The position numbers and the translations under genes are program-made. From assembly GCF_010015445.1 (NCBI RefSeq), contig NC_053122.1, forward strand, positions 34,241,513-34,305,512: 64,000 nt of DNA, in the 5' to 3' direction. The DNA comes from Perca fluviatilis. Its lineage: Eukaryota > Chordata > Actinopteri > Perciformes > Percidae. The notes beneath the pieces were generated by a model. It did no database searches. It was given only the letters and a program-made list of their open reading frames with translations, and had not been told where the DNA came from. Shown in pieces: positions 41,969 through 63,300 of this stretch; within the stretch, counting starts at the first letter, position 1, and each line of letters begins with the position of its first letter.

Positions 41969-43387
41969 GTTTCTTTTTGTGTGTTTAAATGTTGTTCTAA
42001 TGCCTCGGCTTTGCCTTATGTAAAGCACTTTGAATTGCCTGCGTGTTCAAAAGGTGCTATACGTTCAAACTTGCCTTGACTTGCCTTTATTGTAATGTTG
42101 TTTTTTTTTTAATTGAGCTCTATGCATTTCTGACATTTAACAGTGGCTTTACAATGTTTTGCTTTTGCTACAGTTTATGTGGTGTGTTGGCAGGAAATCG
42201 CTTATCTTACGTTCCTTTCAAAGTGGTCAAAGGTATCTATCAATAGCCCGTCTTTGAGTGCGTCATTAAATAGTGATGCACTGGGTGATCAAGCATCAAC
42301 AGACGAGGCAGTGAGTGATGGAAGGATCGGTGGCTGTATAGAGAAAGTTCATCTTTTTTAACGGATTAAAAACTGTGACGTTAGATGGGATCATAGATCT
42401 GGGTTTCTAGCCTTGGCTGAAATGATTCTGTCAAATGGAGGACAAATGGGAAGGCACATGTATACATTATGTGTGCGTACCAGAGCCTGCACATGCAACA
42501 CTGTAGATACATACATGTCCTGACATATTGCTCGAGGGCTCAGGAAAAAAGGCTCTTTTCTTCCTTCAGAGTTAAATGAAGCAGGGAAGCTACGGCAGCC
42601 TCCAACAGACAACCTCGTTTGTATCCGTTCATTCTGCCTCAGATCTCTCGGAGAGAACGAGAGACTGATGGGTAGAGATAGAAAGATAGATGTTGAAATC
42701 CATGACACTCAAAAACATTCGTTGGAATTAAAATGCCCTTCACACCCACTCCCCACCACTACAGCATTGTGCATTAAAAAAAGGCCAAAAACCAAGATCA
42801 ATATTCCTATTCTCTCTGATTTCCCCAAGTGTATGCCAAACCACGTTAGCTGGAAATGATAGGGAGGGCATTAAGCATAATGCAGCTTCTAGCCATTAGC
42901 TCCCAGGGCAGACGGGGAGAAAAGTGGGGCCTGTAATAAATTCAATAAATGACTTCCCGTGCCTGCCTCAAGTTGTCCCCGAAGGACCTTTTCACACTCT
43001 GGGATGATCCTCAACACCCTGCAAGCCCATTCCTCCCCCTTGTTCTTCCCCAGTCTGAGGGGTCATGCTCAGCCCTCTGCAACCTGCTTTCTTCTCCTCT
43101 CTTGTCTCGTCTTTCCTCGCTGTGGACTCCTCTTCAGTACCCTCTAGGGGAGATCTCTGGTAATTTGATGCCTCTTTTCTTGCCTTTCATGTGCTCATTA
43201 AGACACTGACATTATTACAGAAGGAAATACGGGAAACCTTACCTGCTAAGGTCATTAACTAAGCTGGGTATCTGTGGCGGAGTCGGTCCTAATGGAGCCA
43301 ATTTTCCACTTTGGCTTGCACTATGCAACAAGATTGTGATCTATTAGTGCACGTTTGGAAAATCACACAGTATCCTTATCGCAGCGT

Positions 43388-43640
43388 TGCGCTCGAGTCA
43401 CCAGGGACGAGTCCGAGTTAACTCTCGAGTCCCCAGTGATCGAGTGCGGTTCCAAGTCTGAGTCACTAAAGAAGAGTCCGAGTCGAGTCACCACTACCTG
43501 AGTTCGAGTCCGAGTCGAGTCCAGAAAATAGCGACTCGAGTCCGAGCCCGGGACTCCATTCACTGCCTATTAAACATGAAAGCGGCCCGAAACTTCATCC
43601 AACTTTCAAATCCAATTTCACGAATTGCATAAATCCCCGA
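43388..43640. repeat. GAGTC-rich degenerate tandem stretch
   Basis: About a dozen GAGTC or GAGTCCGAGTC units in 250 bp with irregular spacing. Low-complexity; no coding frame. Confidence 0.7.
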
Positions 43641-43961
43641 GTCCAAGTCATTAGCGCGTCACGAGTTCAGAGAACAGCGAACACCTCGTCACCGCCACAT
43701 CATGTACGAAACGATAAAAAACTAATTTTCATTTAATGATGCTGCACTCATATGGGAGGGATGAGGAGCAGAGGAGCTGTGTTTCCACTGCTGCATGTCT
43801 TTGGGGTTGTATAGCAACAGCTACAGGGTGAATGACTCTAGCACTCTTGCGGGATATCGGTCTGCTGCCAAGTCCCTCCTGATTTGGCTGTAATTAACCA
43901 GGCTGTGCCTTGTTTGTGCATGTGGACATGAATAGTAGCTTGTTATTTGAACATTAACGGC

Positions 43962-43965
<4 letters not shown>

Positions 43966-44004
<39 letters not shown>
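43966..44004. repeat. (GT)n microsatellite
   Basis: About 19 GT units. Confidence 0.95.
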
Positions 44005-44006
<2 letters not shown>

Positions 44007-46242
44007 CTCATAGTTCACCTTGGACCAGCGCCTCAGCAGCTGTGTGTCCTCTGGAGCGATGTTTATGTTTCTATCAATACATCCTCCTGTAATCAGGTCT
44101 TAAGATGTCCCTGCCTCACAGTTTACAGGAAGAGACACGTGATGTCTGTATCTGTCAACGCACGTGCCGACTCACTTTTCACTGTCACAATTGGCTTTAA
44201 GCTGCTGCCATTTCCCTTTCAAAATGGGTGGAACCTGTGTGAGAAGAAAACAAAATAATTCAGATCGGAGAACATGCACGGCCGGAGTTTGGACCCTTAT
44301 CGCGTTGGTTTAATAACGGAAAAATAAAATCATAAGTTGTGATTTCAAATAAAAAGGTTCGTCTACCAGCTGCCAAAAAGAAGAAGAGAGTTGTGGTCAT
44401 AGCTGAAGATAAGTCTTTAATGGTTTGACCGTGGTGTCTCTCCTTGCTAGGACAAAGGCTCACCTGCAAAATGAAGAGACAGCGAACAGTATACAGAGAA
44501 CATGTTAAAACCCATTTGCCATCCATTAAAAGTTGATTTATTCCAGTGCTACTACGTACATTATGCATCATGTGGCAGTGACACAGAACATTGATTGGGT
44601 TACATTTCTTCACTTATTGGGGTTTTTTTTTTTTTTTTTTTACTCTGTTTTTGTTCAGTAGAAGTGTGTTCTGATTCCTGCTCTATGAGGAAAGCCTACT
44701 TTTCAGGATAATAAAAGACTCTGGGATGCGTTTATCACGTTGACTCATCTACCATCATCAGAATAACATGAATGTCCCTCACTTCACTACAAAATACTGT
44801 GCATTTATTTATTTTTTTTAATTTTCTGGCGGAGAAAATTGGGTCACTATTAAATATTGGAATGGTGTTTTGGCAGGACTTTGTTGGTGAAGAGGAAAAC
44901 AAACCTTTACAACAGGGTTAAAAACAACAGAACCTGATTATACCTCCATCAGCAGAAAACCAAAAAAGTGAAATTAATCAAATCAGTTTGACAGACTTTC
45001 AACTTTCAATGCTTGTCGCATACCTGCAACAAGCTGTGCAATGCACCCAGCTACCTTTAGCCCTGCGGTTCACCATTTGTCCCGTTTACTTCTTCTTCTT
45101 CTTCTTGTCGTTCACCTCACCCCGCCCCGGCCCAAACTGGACGTCTGTCAGTAATTGAGCTATTGCTCTCATCTTTCTCGCTTCTGTTTTTTTCCTTCAA
45201 TCTAGTCTCGCCCTCTTCCCAGTCGCCTGATGAAGAATGAAGTCCTTAAAACCAGTACCATCACAACTCTCTGGGGAAAACACACACACAGCATCTGTAA
45301 TCCCTCCTGGTGTAACTGAATATTTCAAACTGTGTGCAACATGGAACATGACCTGGGGGTTACCCTGCTTCTTTCTGTTTTTTATTTCTTTGTCATTCAA
45401 ACCACTCTAAGGTCTTTGCTGCGGGCCATGTGGGAAGCCTCTTTGAACGTGGGGGGACCTGATGTTCTCAATGATGACAGATGACAAACGCGAGGCTAAA
45501 CCCGCGATGTAATGAAGAGGTGGAAACCTTAGACATGAAAAGGCAGGTAAGGTCGCAATCAAGCAGACAGACCGCCATTAGCCGCCCTGACTCATTGGAC
45601 GACACTGATTGAAAGAGAGACTAGAATGGCTGTAGTGATAGATCCCTTCCTAGTGGAATGGTGCAGTGTAGCACTGTACGAGAAGTGGCAGGAGGTGGGG
45701 GGGCAGTAAAGAGTCATGCTTCATCAACTCGAGTTGAAAGAAAAAAAAAAAGCTAATAGTCATGCTTGATTAAGTTCCACTCGTGGCAAACTGAATGTGT
45801 TCTTAAATGAAGGGCTCTCTGGCCAGTCCAGAGCCGGTGGGAGAGTGGACTTGTCACTGTCTCACAGGGCTTAGACTTTCCCCCCCCGATTCGACCCAAA
45901 ACAGCTTGGAAATAATTAAGATCCGGCAAATAATAATGATCCTATTTTTCTGTTAGCTTAAGGGGCCATCAAGATGATTCTTAGCGCTGACATCCTTTTG
46001 AGACTCAGATTATCTTCCATTCGAACTACTTTAGGACAGCATGCTAACCTGCTAACCCACTGGCGTTCTGATCTGCCTTTTATATGTACTTTGGGAAAAA
46101 AATTACTTAAAAGATCTGAAATATTTCTCTTCAAATAAAAAAAAAAAAAAAAGAAACTTATAATTTTACTAATTTCTCCTTTATCATAGTGAATGTGTTT
46201 CGTGTCTTTTAGAAAGTCCAAATGGAGGCATGATACTGTAAT

Positions 46243-48786
46243 GTTAAAGGAATAGTTTGACATTTTAAGAAATACGATTATTCACTTTGTTGCTCAGAGT
46301 TTGATGATAAGATTGATACCACTCTCATGGAGACTGTCCTCCCCCGAAAAGCGCCCACATAAGTGGTTTGTTCAAGCAGCAATTATGACTCATATTTACG
46401 TTTATAGTGGCGGCGCCCTCTAGTGACCGTAGTTATTATGACGGGAGCAAAGCAGGAAGTAAGATGACTTATGAACAAGGGGGTAAGCTTCGCTTCAGAA
46501 CTCTAACCTCCTATGGCGCCATTTTGATGCTACAAAGGTATCACCTCCCGTTAGCATTCCACTGACTAGCATTCATTTTTATGTCACTTGACAGCAAATA
46601 ACTTTACATCTGAAGCGTTTAAAGACTCTATTTGTCCATTGTTTAGTTCTAAAGAAACACGACAATATATAAAAGGCTCCATTACCTTGTACCTCACGTT
46701 ATGGCTCCGTAGCAAACGCTTTTGTAAAAATAGGACGATTGTGTCACATATTAGAGGAATTACCGTATAGTACAGGAGAAGCTCACAGGCAGTTTCGACT
46801 TACATGAGCTGTTTAGGTTTAATTACTAATGTTAACTAGCATTTTAGTTAGCAATAATTAGCCTGTGCTTATGTTATCTCCTTACATATACCTACGCTCT
46901 CCGTCTCTGCAAGATTGGGAATGATTGAGATTTCTCTTGGCACAGCTACCAGAAGACTTCACACTTTCAGACAGGTTGCTCACGTCACATCTACGTTGTC
47001 TCTGTCAGTTGGAGGCTGCGCAGTAAAGCAAGAGATCACCGGAAAAGTGCTTCTAATATCCTTCACTGGTCTCCGTCCAGAGACGGTCTGTTGGTCCGTT
47101 ATATACTGTCTATGCTTATGAAGTATAAACAGAGAATTTCTAATAAGGGGAGAAGTTCCACTCTATCGTTACTTCCAGCTTTTGAACTGGTTGCAGTTCC
47201 ACTCTGTTTCCATATAGGGGGAGCTCACAGGCGAGTGCAGAATGAATGGAGGTCTATGGAGCTATACCCCTCAAAATCCACTTTTCTCAGGATATCATTT
47301 TTTGTCTAGTAATGTGAATGTTGCATTCGAAAGGGTAGGCTAAGAAAATACACACTGCTGGGTTTTAGATTTTTTTTAAAGTGGCTTTTTTGTTCTAAAA
47401 AGCCTTTTAAAATGTCAACGACGTCATAGACAACGTACGGCCAGAGATACTGCTTTACGGCAAGCTCTGAGTCGCTTCCTTTGTTCTCTCGAGGCATCGA
47501 CAACACAGCTGACAGGTAAGGCTCTCCCTCTTAATAAACGTGCTAGAAAGAGGTTTGCTAATGTTTTAAAGACCACGCCGAAATATTCACTCCGACATTC
47601 TGGTTCCGCTTCGGATGCCGTCAAGCGGGATCTCCGGTCGTAATCAGTCCTTCACTGACCAATCAGCATCCATTAGCAGAATGATAGCATGCCATGGGCA
47701 ACGAAATCAAAAGGACATAAGTACTCGTTCATTCAACTTTCAACCTATAATCCATGTTAACTTGCAAAAACTACAATCAAATCGGAGATTTCTCAACGAC
47801 AATCAGGCGAAAGAGACAAATTTAGCCGTCTAGCTCCATAGAGTCCCATTCATTTTGCACTCGCCTGCGATCACCCCCAGTGGAACTCTGGTGTAACTGC
47901 AATCAAATTCGGTACAATGGGGCTGAATAGGGAGTGGACAGGCTTTGGTATAAGAGCCCCAAATTCCATGTAAGGTTGTGGCAGGTTGTGGCAGAGGGTT
48001 TGCGTCCCGTTTGAAAATAAAAGTTAATGGCAATATTTTCTTCAACTTTACACAACTACGTCATGTTCTGCATGACGGGGAGTGAAGTCACGTCTGTTTG
48101 TTTTGTTGTGCCTACACCCAACCAAACTTACTGTTACACAATGTCAGCGGCATGGTTAAAACCGGGACGTTACGTTTTCTAGTGTAGATAGGACAGAAAA
48201 CTCCCTGTGGATCGTATTTCCTGCCACCGCTAGGGGCGCTAATTCATCAAACGCTCACGTAGGTCATATTAATGAATAAATTATTAATAAACAAGCTATG
48301 ACGGTAAATATTAAGCTACCGCTAGCAGCCCATTGGCTTAGCTTAGCATAAAGACAGCAAAAAGTATGGCAACGCTAGCCTGGTTCTGCTGTACAAAAGG
48401 TCATAAAATCCACTTACAAGCACCTCCAAAGCTCACTAATTAAGACGCTATATTACGTTTGTTTGATCTGTAAAAAAAACCAAGTGTATAAATGACAAGT
48501 TGTGGTTTTATTACCCATTTCCTTGAGTTGTGTTGCCAATGTGAGTTTACCAAGGAAGTGACTACACTATTAACATTTCAGTTTTTGTACGGATTAAACG
48601 ACCAAGATATAATGGGTTCATTTTAGACTGAGCTAGGCTAGCTGTTCCCTATGTTTCCACTCAGCTAAGCTAGCTAGTTAGCAGTAGCTTCATAATTACC
48701 GTACAAGAGCGGTATCAATCGTCTCATCTAAACGCTCGCCTAGAAAACAAATAATTGTATTCCCCAAAACTATTCTTTTAAATTTG
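46243..48786. mobile_element. Large composite repeat bounded by GGAATAGTTTGACATTTT-type ends
   Basis: The left end TTAAAGGAATAGTTTGAC and the right end CAAAACTATTCTTTTAAA are inverted, and both flanks carry the GATTGATACCACTCTCAT / GCTTAGCTTAGCATAA repeat body. The 2 kb between them hold another foldback (47188-47903). Probably a short MITE expanded by nested insertions. Confidence 0.45.
47188..47903. repeat. Nested foldback with ~75-bp arms
   Basis: Left arm 47188-47263 (GTTGCAGTTCCACTCTG, CAGGCGAGTGCAGAATGAAT, TCTATGGAGCTA) is inverted at 47831-47903 (TAGCTCCATAGAG, CATTTTGCACTCGCCTG, AGTGGAACTC). Confidence 0.65.
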
Positions 48787-50495
48787 CAGCGGGACCCATT
48801 CATCAAAGTTTGTTCATTACTTTTATTTGTATTCTTTCAAGATTCTTTTGTAATAGCGATTTTTCTTCACCTCATATTTTAAACAGGGAATGCATTGCAG
48901 ATTATTACTGAAACTCTCTAGTTTCTGCAATTCTTAAAAACCCTAAGTATCTCCGTAAAAAGAAAGAAAACCAAACCAAAGTAAACATAATAAAATCAAA
49001 ATCATGTAAATCGTGTAAAAATCAAGTCATCCGAGGAAGATTGTGTTCCATTGTAAATTTTTGCACGGAACCATGCGTAGGGGCAGAGTTTGTTTCTCGG
49101 TTTGACCAGTGCCGTGTGTGCCTGTGTGGCCATATATACCATCTGAGGACCACAGGAAGCTCTAATTAGCGGTGCTGAGAAAGGCAGACTACGACACGTT
49201 TCCTTGTTGGGTGTATGAGTGTGCAGCATTGAGCTAAAAAGTCAACTCGTTCTCTGACAAACACACTCACAAATATTCTCTCAGTCGGTCTCACTTTCAC
49301 TTACTCTGAACTTTTTCCATTTCTCACCGTGTTAGTAGAAATAGAAAAAAAAAAAAAAAAAAAAAGGTTTTCAAAACATTTAGAGTTGCTGTGTAATGGA
49401 GGCAATGTTATGCATTACATTAAGACATTTTCTTTACATTTTTGGAGAGGAATGTATCTGAAAAAGGAATGCAATGCTGTATTCAGACTGTTAACATCGT
49501 AAAAAAGCTCTGAAATTAGTAATTAAATAACCCTCTACTATTTATACATTCAGGCACTGAAAAATCACATGTCAATATGTAACTAAAAAAGATAGTCGCT
49601 CTCATTTTCCCTTGGTAAGAACAAGGAAGCTGAAACCTTGAAGTTGGCAACTGTGTAAATTTTTCCTACCCAGTAGTAATGCCATATGCATTCCCTTTGC
49701 TCTTCTTATGTGTGACAGTTTCCCCTCCCCCTTAAGTGCATTTTCAAACACTGACCTGGAGTCAGAGCTTTTGAAGCCTTGTCTAAAGCTTTCAGCTTAA
49801 CCTACGGGAAAGAATCCATGACACTAGTCTTTTGAAAGGGAAATCCAATGGTTTGTCCCGCTCTCCTCACCGGACAAACAGATAGACGGACGGATGGGTG
49901 GACAAAAGTCCTCCGTGGCCTCGGAGGGCCATCAGGTGAGCGAGGCCCTCAGCTCCACAGACCAACTCCCCCCCCCTCGTGGTTAAGGACTCTCCGGTGT
50001 GATAGCCAGCTCTCACCCCAGCGTCGTTTTTTAACTATACAAGGGCTTTTACAAAAAAGCTAACTTGAACAGCCATACAATGGCTAAAACATAAACCATA
50101 TCTCTACTTTATCTCGGTTTTTCAGTCATTTTAAATTTTTTATTTTTTTCCTCTTTTACTTTTTTATGGATGCATTTGTTTTTGTCTTGATTTGAGTCTT
50201 TGTTTGCTTTTGCTTTGTTCTTTTGGAGTAGCTCTGATCCAGTCCTGTGCTGAGAGGCTCAGTCACAGAGGAATTGGTTTTTGGATTTGATGTTGCGTGG
50301 GGAGCAACGGGAGAGGGGATGGGTGGCAGGGAGGGAGAGAAGAAGGGCAAGGATCAGGTCAGGGGTCAGGATATGGGTTCATTATTAGTCCAGACATGGA
50401 CTCAGGCCAGCGGATACGGGGGGGGGACAGAATGAGGTGACAAGTTGGTTTGGGGAAAGGTGGCGCTCGAAGGCGATTGCAGAGGGGTGTCAACG

Positions 50496-58038
<7,543 letters not shown>

Positions 58039-60759
58039 TTACTTGAACGTGAGCATGCTGGAGAATGACGTGGTGCTGTGTGAACCAAACAGGGGGAGTG
58101 GAGGTGGTGACGATCGGGGAGGAGGAAAGAATCATGGTGCAAGGTGTTACACCCGTTTTGTAAAGCAAGTTTGGCACAAAGTCCAAAAAATGCAACAACA
58201 AAAAAAGTCAGATCTGAGTCAAAAACATTAAGGTACCGTATTTTCAAAAGTCTTTTAAGAGACACTTTCATTTCTATTCTTCTTTGAGTTATTTCTACCT
58301 GTTTAATGGAGAAACACGTTTAAAAGGGTAGAAACTTAAAGTGACAAAAAAAGCAAATGGTGTTCATGTTTGAAAGAAGTTGATGGAATGATTTCAAACT
58401 GAGAGAGCAACACCAGCAACATGTGTTTCATGTTCAGTGTCTGTCGATATAAAAATGAGGCCAAATCACTTACTCTTGTCGTACATTAGCATAGAAATTA
58501 CAATTTTAGACAACATGTTTCAAACGACAAAGAGACAGGCCATGTCGCTGTAAGTGACTGGATAAAGAGAGTACCGCAGGTCAAACTTGATTTGACTACG
58601 ACAACCCAACAAATGTCATGTCAGAGCATCCAAAAATGCACATAGTGCTGCATCAAATCAAACTAACAATTGTGACATATTGGTCACGGTTTGCTGCAAA
58701 TCTTCCTCCATAGAGTTGACGCTGCCCCCAAAAAAAGGTTTGGCAATGCAAATCATCACTTCAAACATGTTGTTCGCTGAAAATAGCTGACAGCTATGCT
58801 TGAATTGTCAGTCCAAAGGCCCACAGTGCATATGCAAAGATATTTCTATAAAAAACAGACACTGTACAAAGCTGGATTGATGATGACATTCCCATACCTT
58901 TTGCAGCGAGACGAAAGTCCATCACAGAGGCAAATAAATCTGCCTTATCCACCCACCCTCATTCAACTCGTCTAATTATTCCCAATGGGCTGTCTAGGAG
59001 GAGATCAGATGAGATTTAATTTTGGACTTAAAATCAAATACTCATTCAACGCTTTGAGGCAACATCTTGCCAACATCCTTCTGACAAGACAAAGATGAAG
59101 TCGGATTTCTTGGGAGCGGAGTTGATGCTTTTTCTAAAGGGGATTCTGACTGGGCCAATCATGAATCGCTAACGACTTCAAGCTATCCAGCGGTGACCCA
59201 GCGTGTGGACTCAAAATGGCCAGACACAATCACCTTTAATTAGTGCACAAGTACAGATTGGGCCATCTTAAGTTTTCCTTTCCAAACGAAGGCAAATGCC
59301 CACTCTTTCTTCTCCTCCAAGACAGTTCATCGTTGTCAGTGATCATAAATGATCTAATCATGCCTTCTGCAAGTCCTTCAAACTCCCACTCTTACACGTG
59401 TCTATTCATGCTCAAAGTCAGAGTTGAAACAATTACTTTAAGCACTTTTTTTTTTATCCCCACAGAATGACAAAAAAAGTGTGTAGTCTTTGGGATTCAA
59501 GCTTCTTAAATGACATGCAGAGAAGCAGTTGGTGCAATACCATGCAGGAATAAGAAAAGATGGCTGCATCCTGCATGCTTCAAAGCCAGTATATTGAGAG
59601 CAGGGGAGCGGTGGGAAAACCTGGGGCCCATTTAGAGATGAAAAGCACCTCTGACAAGATACTGCAGTGTCACCAGGTGGAAGGGGATTGTACGTCTTTG
59701 TGGACGGGCTTTCATTTGCAAACAGTGGGGTAGGATTGAATGAGTAACGAAGGAAGAAGCTCATTGAATTTGACACCCCTGTCTCTTTTACCTGCATCTC
59801 AACACTTCACCTGCTGCCCTTTGAAAGCTGTGAGGGGGCTAAACTTGATCAGCTGGCTAAATATTGTGATTACAAGTGACTGGTATGTTAATTTCATTCA
59901 TCTTGTCATCAAGGCGAGCAGAGAGTGAGTCACGTCTTCAAGGCAAGGCAGAAATGTGATGCATCTTTTAGCACAGGGAACAATGCATTACAGCATATTA
60001 CAGCGGCCTTCTCTCTATTGGAAATATACCTCCATAAATATGCCTTGACAACATTGCAGAAGGCATTATGTGTTTTTCTTATATTGCAATAATTGTCTAC
60101 TCTGAAATAAAGAGCAGAAACAGCAACATGGGAATAGAGACAGAGGCTAAATGGGGAGCTGATCAATAGCATTTAAAAGGCTCTCAATATACTGTGTCAA
60201 GTTTTGGAATAGCATGGAGAAGAGCTGGCACCACTTTCAACCTATTCCAGGACAAGAGGTATATAGTGTCTCGAGCAGACAGTTTTATCCCCCGCTGTTA
60301 AATTCTCCCTGACAGACACTCTGCAGCGAAAGCATTATCCTGAAATAACTTAACTCAAATATTTCTAAGAGACGATGTTGTTTATCCACTACTGTACATA
60401 AAATAATGCTGTAATACACATCCAAACGAGCTCTGTGACTTTGCGTCTGCAGCGGGTTAGAGGAGGGAGTGATTCACACAACATGACATCGATCTCATCA
60501 AATTATCGCCAACGTATCAACTAGTCTTGTCAGCGCTGCCTAAAACCAACATTCGGATGTTTTTTTGTTTATGTGTACCAATAAATGATTCCCAGTCATT
60601 TCATATCTTAACTGTCATTGTGTGTAGATGAGCTCACGATACATAATACGGCGGGGCCAAAGTTGATCAAACAGAATTCTAATGATGGATTTAATGTGAA
60701 AGAGGCGCAGAGGCGCACACACACACACACACACACGCGCACACAGAGTGAGTTTCACT

Positions 60760-60960
60760 ATCTTTGTGGGGACCCGCCATTGTCATAATGCATTCCCTAG
60801 CCCCTTACCCTAACCTTAACCATCACAACTAAATGCCTAACCTTAATCCTTACCCTCACCCTAACCATAACCTAATTCTAGCCCTAACCCTAAAACCAAG
60901 TCTTAACCCTCAAACAGCCCTTTAAAGTTGTGGGGTCCAGCATTTTGGCCCCACAAGTAT
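60760..60960. repeat. Degenerate CCCTAA-type block with GTGGGG inverted flanks
   Basis: Irregular CCCTAACC/CCTTAACC units lie between TTTGTGGGGACC and TTGGCCCCACAA, which are inverted relative to each other. It reads as an interspersed fish repeat rather than true telomeric DNA. Confidence 0.6.
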
Positions 60961-62359
60961 AGTGTATTACTGGTTTTTAGACTCCTCACGAATGTAGTTA
61001 AACGAGAACCTCACACACACATACACACACGCACACGTTTGACTAAAAACACTACAAAAAAACATTTCGGATTTAAGAGCAAAAGGAAAGCCAGTGATGT
61101 ACATGTAATGCTTAAAAGGTTACTATGAATGCAACATAATTAGCTTCAATCTCAATGCTTTTCACTGAAAAGCATAACATCGTTGTCGGCAATCACAGTT
61201 ATAATTAAGTATATTAAGTTATATACTGTATGATCTTGTTTCGGAGTGGCACATACATGACATCTGTGAAAGCACCATGGCATACTGCTTCAACATAAGA
61301 ATTTGTTTGAGATATTACACATATAAATGTCAATCCTGTTGTGTCACTATAATACACTTCTGTTAAGAGGTACATGAGAGGCTTTTAATATAGACTAACA
61401 CATGCCGAACCTGATTCTACATCTAGATGTCTAAACTACCTTTAGGAGAACCACAACCTCGCCTCGGTTTTTTTTAAATGTAGAAGATAATTACCTAATA
61501 GTTTCAGTTTTATCTTATCCTATTGTCTTTCCTGCTCACTGATTATCAAAGGAGAACTATTATGCTTTTCCACATTTTCTGTAATATCTATAATGTTACA
61601 ATGTCGGGTGTTCAAATAATTAAAGTTAACGTCTTTAAAAGAAATCCCTGTGAGCCAAAAACTCAGAATTCCCACTGTTCTGAACACTCCCTCTGGTCAA
61701 AGAGAATTCCACAGCCTTGTTGTGGACCTCTGTCTCCAATGCGCAGTGAATAAAACTCATCTGAACCAGCCACACAATTGGACCTTAAAGAATTTTTTTT
61801 GCCCTCACTACATTCCTCTGCCGGTCAGTTGCCACAGCAAAGCAAATGACCTCCTCCACATTAAAAATCTACTGCTTAACATTCTGCAGCGATCGCCTGT
61901 GTACAATACATCCCCTCTTCTTCCTGCAGTCTGGTTTCATATCAACAAAAACAAATTAAAACAATTTTTCAATGAGTGCAAGTCTTGTTGATATAAATGA
62001 ATGTGAGCAGTGGCTGAGATTACTTGGGGACAAATATGTTGGGATGCTCCTCGGGGAGTGTGTTAGTTGCAGTAAACATGAGCAGATTAAACTCAAAGTG
62101 ATGATGACCTAATTAAAAAACTGCAAACGTAACGGTGTTTTTCACAGCGCAGCCAATATGCAAAGCAAGCAAGCAAGCAGCAGCACACTACAAGTGGACT
62201 GTAGCAATTTGTGTGATTTTATAATGTTAATGTTTATAAAGTAAAAAAACAAAAAAAAGAAAAAAATATCAGTCCAACCTAGTTGTTGAGCTAAGTCAAT
62301 AGAAGATTTATCAAAATATCTTTTATGTTTTAAATAATGCTTTTAGAATTTTTTTTTGG

Positions 62360-63300
62360 TATTATACCAGAATTACAATTTCTGTCTGTCGGTCAGTAGG
62401 TCCTAGCCTGGTCCTACCAGACTCTGGTACATTTCATTTGTACAGAGAGTCTGGCCACTCTCCATTGACAAGTTTTAACTTCCTTGAAGGAGGGTACTCT
62501 GTGGAAGTTTAAAACTATTGGATCTGCCATAACCAATTGCTAACATTTGGTCGTGACGTATGTCATGAGCATGTGCAACAAGAGGGGAGACTGACAACTA
62601 TCGGCTTAAATTTAGCATTAGCATTGCTAGCATTAGCCTTAGCCAACTCCTTCACCACTAACTGAGCGAGCTAGAAAATTTAACTTTTCCCGAACCCCGT
62701 GGGGAGGAGGGCCACAACATCATGGCCACCAACACAACTCAGCAAAGATTGTTCTTGCTCGGGCTTTAACTTCTGGATATTCGGCAGTGTTGCCACAACG
62801 GACCGAATGGCTTCGCTCGCATCTTTCTAGCACACGTCCTCAACGTCATAGCTCTCAGCCACTCCCTTGGTTTGCTGATTGGACCACAAAATATTTGGCC
62901 GGAGAAAACCCAAGAACATACCGCGAACCCAGACGGAGTACTGAAGGGAAATGAAAATTGAGCGGAAGTATGTAGGAGGGCGGAGCCAGGCTAAGTAGGT
63001 CCAACACTTTGGTCCAGACTGAAATATCTCAACAACTCTTGGATGGATTGCCATGACATTTAGTACAGACATTCGTGGTCCCCAGAGAATTGATCCTGAT
63101 GACTGGTGATCTTCTAACTTCTCCTCGAACGCCACTATGACGTTCACGTTTGTGGTTTTAAGTGAAATGTCTCAGCAACTGTTGGAGGAATTGTTATAAA
63201 ATTTGGAACACAGATTCATATCCGCCTTGTTCTATCTTCGGCGATGCCTTAACTTTTCATTAAGCGCCATCATCAGGTCAACACGTCCATTGCTTTTCTA
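62360..63300. repeat. Older interspersed repeat split by an insertion
   Basis: The sequence TCTGTCTGTCGGTCAGTAGG is interrupted at 62404-62993 and resumes as AACACTTTGGTCCAGACTG, continuing as AATATCTCAACAACT and related text. I recognise this as a common fish repeat; its limits are approximate. Confidence 0.5.
62404..62993. mobile_element. Non-autonomous element, TAGCCTGG ends, 9-bp direct repeats
   Basis: Ends TAGCCTGG and CCAGGCTA enclose 590 bp. The flanks AGTAGGTCC (62395-62403) and AGTAGGTCC (62994-63002) are identical. It is inserted inside the older repeat listed separately. Confidence 0.8.

Larger units (their letters stand above)
38600..50400. other. Gene-poor interval between marveld2 and kcnn1
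   Basis: No exon with a recognisable product was found in about 11.8 kb. It carries family A copy 3, a LINE remnant, two palindromic MITEs, a GAGTC-rich stretch, microsatellites and pieces of the GTTAGCTTAGCTTAGCA repeat. The part next to 50495 probably contains the kcnn1 3' UTR, but no convincing poly(A) signal fixes its end. Confidence 0.6.

Noticed and set aside
42949..43209. Leu/Pro/Ser-rich 86-codon frame
   Set aside because: Composition matches a pyrimidine-rich stretch; no domain, no splice context.
45095..45175. Minus-strand frame ending in VNDKKKKKK and stop, resembling a C-terminal exon
   Set aside because: No convincing acceptor or matching upstream exons; the lysines come from an (AAG)n run.
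59243..59470. 75-codon frame as a possible upstream kcnn1 exon
   Set aside because: Wrong strand and no resemblance to any SK channel segment.
62827..63147. 106-codon minus-strand frame
   Set aside because: It runs across the junction of a MITE and the repeat it was inserted into, so it is accidental.
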